The notes beneath the pieces are model-generated. The model was not told the DNA's origin, ran no database searches, and worked only from the letters and a program-made list of their open reading frames with translations. From Mariprofundaceae bacterium (GTDB lineage Bacteria; Pseudomonadota; Zetaproteobacteria; Mariprofundales; J009): 13,709 nt of DNA. Both the position numbers and the translations under genes were made by a program. The first letter of the stretch is position 1; the number at the start of each line of letters is the position of its first letter. The stretch is taken from contig WFMN01000079.1 in assembly GCA_015489095.1 (NCBI GenBank), positions 1-13,709 of the forward strand. Reading direction: 5' to 3'. This document shows positions 13,357-13,709 of this stretch, piece after piece.

Positions 13357-13709
13357 ACAGATTGATTATTCGTCGTTTAGATGCGGGTCAATCGCATTGC
13401 TTGGCAAGCCCAATGTGGGCAAGTCCACGCTGCTAAACCGGATTATCGGCTCACGAATCGCGATCGTTACCCCCAAACCACAGACCACCCGTCACCGCAT
13501 TTTGGGGATCTACACCGACCGCGAGCGGCAGATGGTCTTCATCGACACCCCCGGCATTCACCGATCCAACAAGCGGATGAACCGCAATATGGTCAAGGTG
13601 GCGATGGCGGCGGCCGAAGAGGCGGATGTGCTGCTCTTGATGCACGATGTCACCAAGCCGGTGGATCGGGAGATGGAGCAGTTGATGACGCTGCTTGCCG
13701 AGCGCCACC
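13349..13709 (+). CDS. era: GTPase Era, 5' part (cut by window end)
   Basis: This GTPase binds the 3' end of 16S rRNA and helps 30S assembly. Only the first 120 residues are present, and the frame is open to the window edge. Motifs are G1 GKPNVGKST (about residues 19-27), the Era-specific switch I segment PKPQTTRHRILGIYT, and G3 DTPGIH, followed by KRMNRNMVKVAMAAAEEADVLLL. The KH domain that confirms Era lies beyond the window, but the QTTRHRI signature and position after rnc are diagnostic. The ATG at 13349 lies inside the end of rnc (8-base overlap) and has no strong Shine-Dalgarno, implying coupling with rnc. Confidence 0.93.
   Translation, partial: MTEQIDYSSFRCGSIALLGKPNVGKSTLLNRIIGSRIAIVTPKPQTTRHRILGIYTDRERQMVFIDTPGIHRSNKRMNRNMVKVAMAAAEEADVLLLMHDVTKPVDREMEQLMTLLAERH

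Noticed and set aside
1..13709. CRISPR arrays, tRNA/rRNA genes, insertion sequences with transposases
   Set aside because: No regularly spaced direct repeats, cloverleaf-like sequence or transposase-like ORF was found on reading both strands.

Overview
The window is a gene-dense, GC-rich bacterial segment with every supported gene on the + strand and no gap longer than about 180 bases. The order lepA-lepB-DUF4845-rnc-era, the long two-ACT form of threonine ammonia-lyase, and the mix of c-di-GMP enzymes with nucleotide-sugar enzymes point to a Gram-negative member of the Pseudomonadota. I cannot name the genus. A FliA (sigma-28)-type promoter in front of one small gene suggests a flagellated organism, although no core flagellar gene lies in the window.

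Region 1 (1-3773) opens with a short palindrome at 8-27. It then carries a tightly packed run: an HD-GYP response regulator (c-di-GMP phosphodiesterase type), ilvA (threonine ammonia-lyase) and rfbB (dTDP-glucose 4,6-dehydratase). Region 2 (3771-3893) is a 123-base imperfect palindrome that includes the rfbB stop codon and separates rfbB from the next genes. Region 3 (3938-6994) holds gmd (GDP-mannose 4,6-dehydratase) and, 12 bases later, a membrane-anchored WbpM/PglF/CapD-type UDP-sugar 4,6-dehydratase. With RfbB this makes three 4,6-dehydratases acting on dTDP-, GDP- and UDP-sugars, with none of the usual next-step enzymes in view. The products would feed O-antigen, capsule or protein glycosylation.

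Region 4 (6991-9610) begins with a soluble diguanylate cyclase that has a coiled-coil N-terminal half and intact GG(D/E)EF and RxxD I-site motifs. It is followed by two unrecognised small proteins. The first, 231 aa and Ala-rich, sits behind a near-consensus sigma-70 promoter. Its best-placed ATG is followed after one codon by an in-frame stop, which looks like a one-base disruption. The second, 99 aa, polar and probably disordered, sits behind a good sigma-28 promoter and a perfect Shine-Dalgarno sequence, and is closed by a strong intrinsic terminator. I regard this c-di-GMP/motility-linked stretch as the most likely place for something new.

Region 5 (9731 to the window end) is a conserved housekeeping operon: lepA (EF4), lepB (signal peptidase I), a DUF4845 small membrane protein, rnc (RNase III) and the 5' part of era (GTPase, cut by the window edge). 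Stops and starts overlap or lie within 14 bases, implying translational coupling. Most starts in the window are backed by Shine-Dalgarno sites; rnc (TTG), era and lepA are the weak ones.
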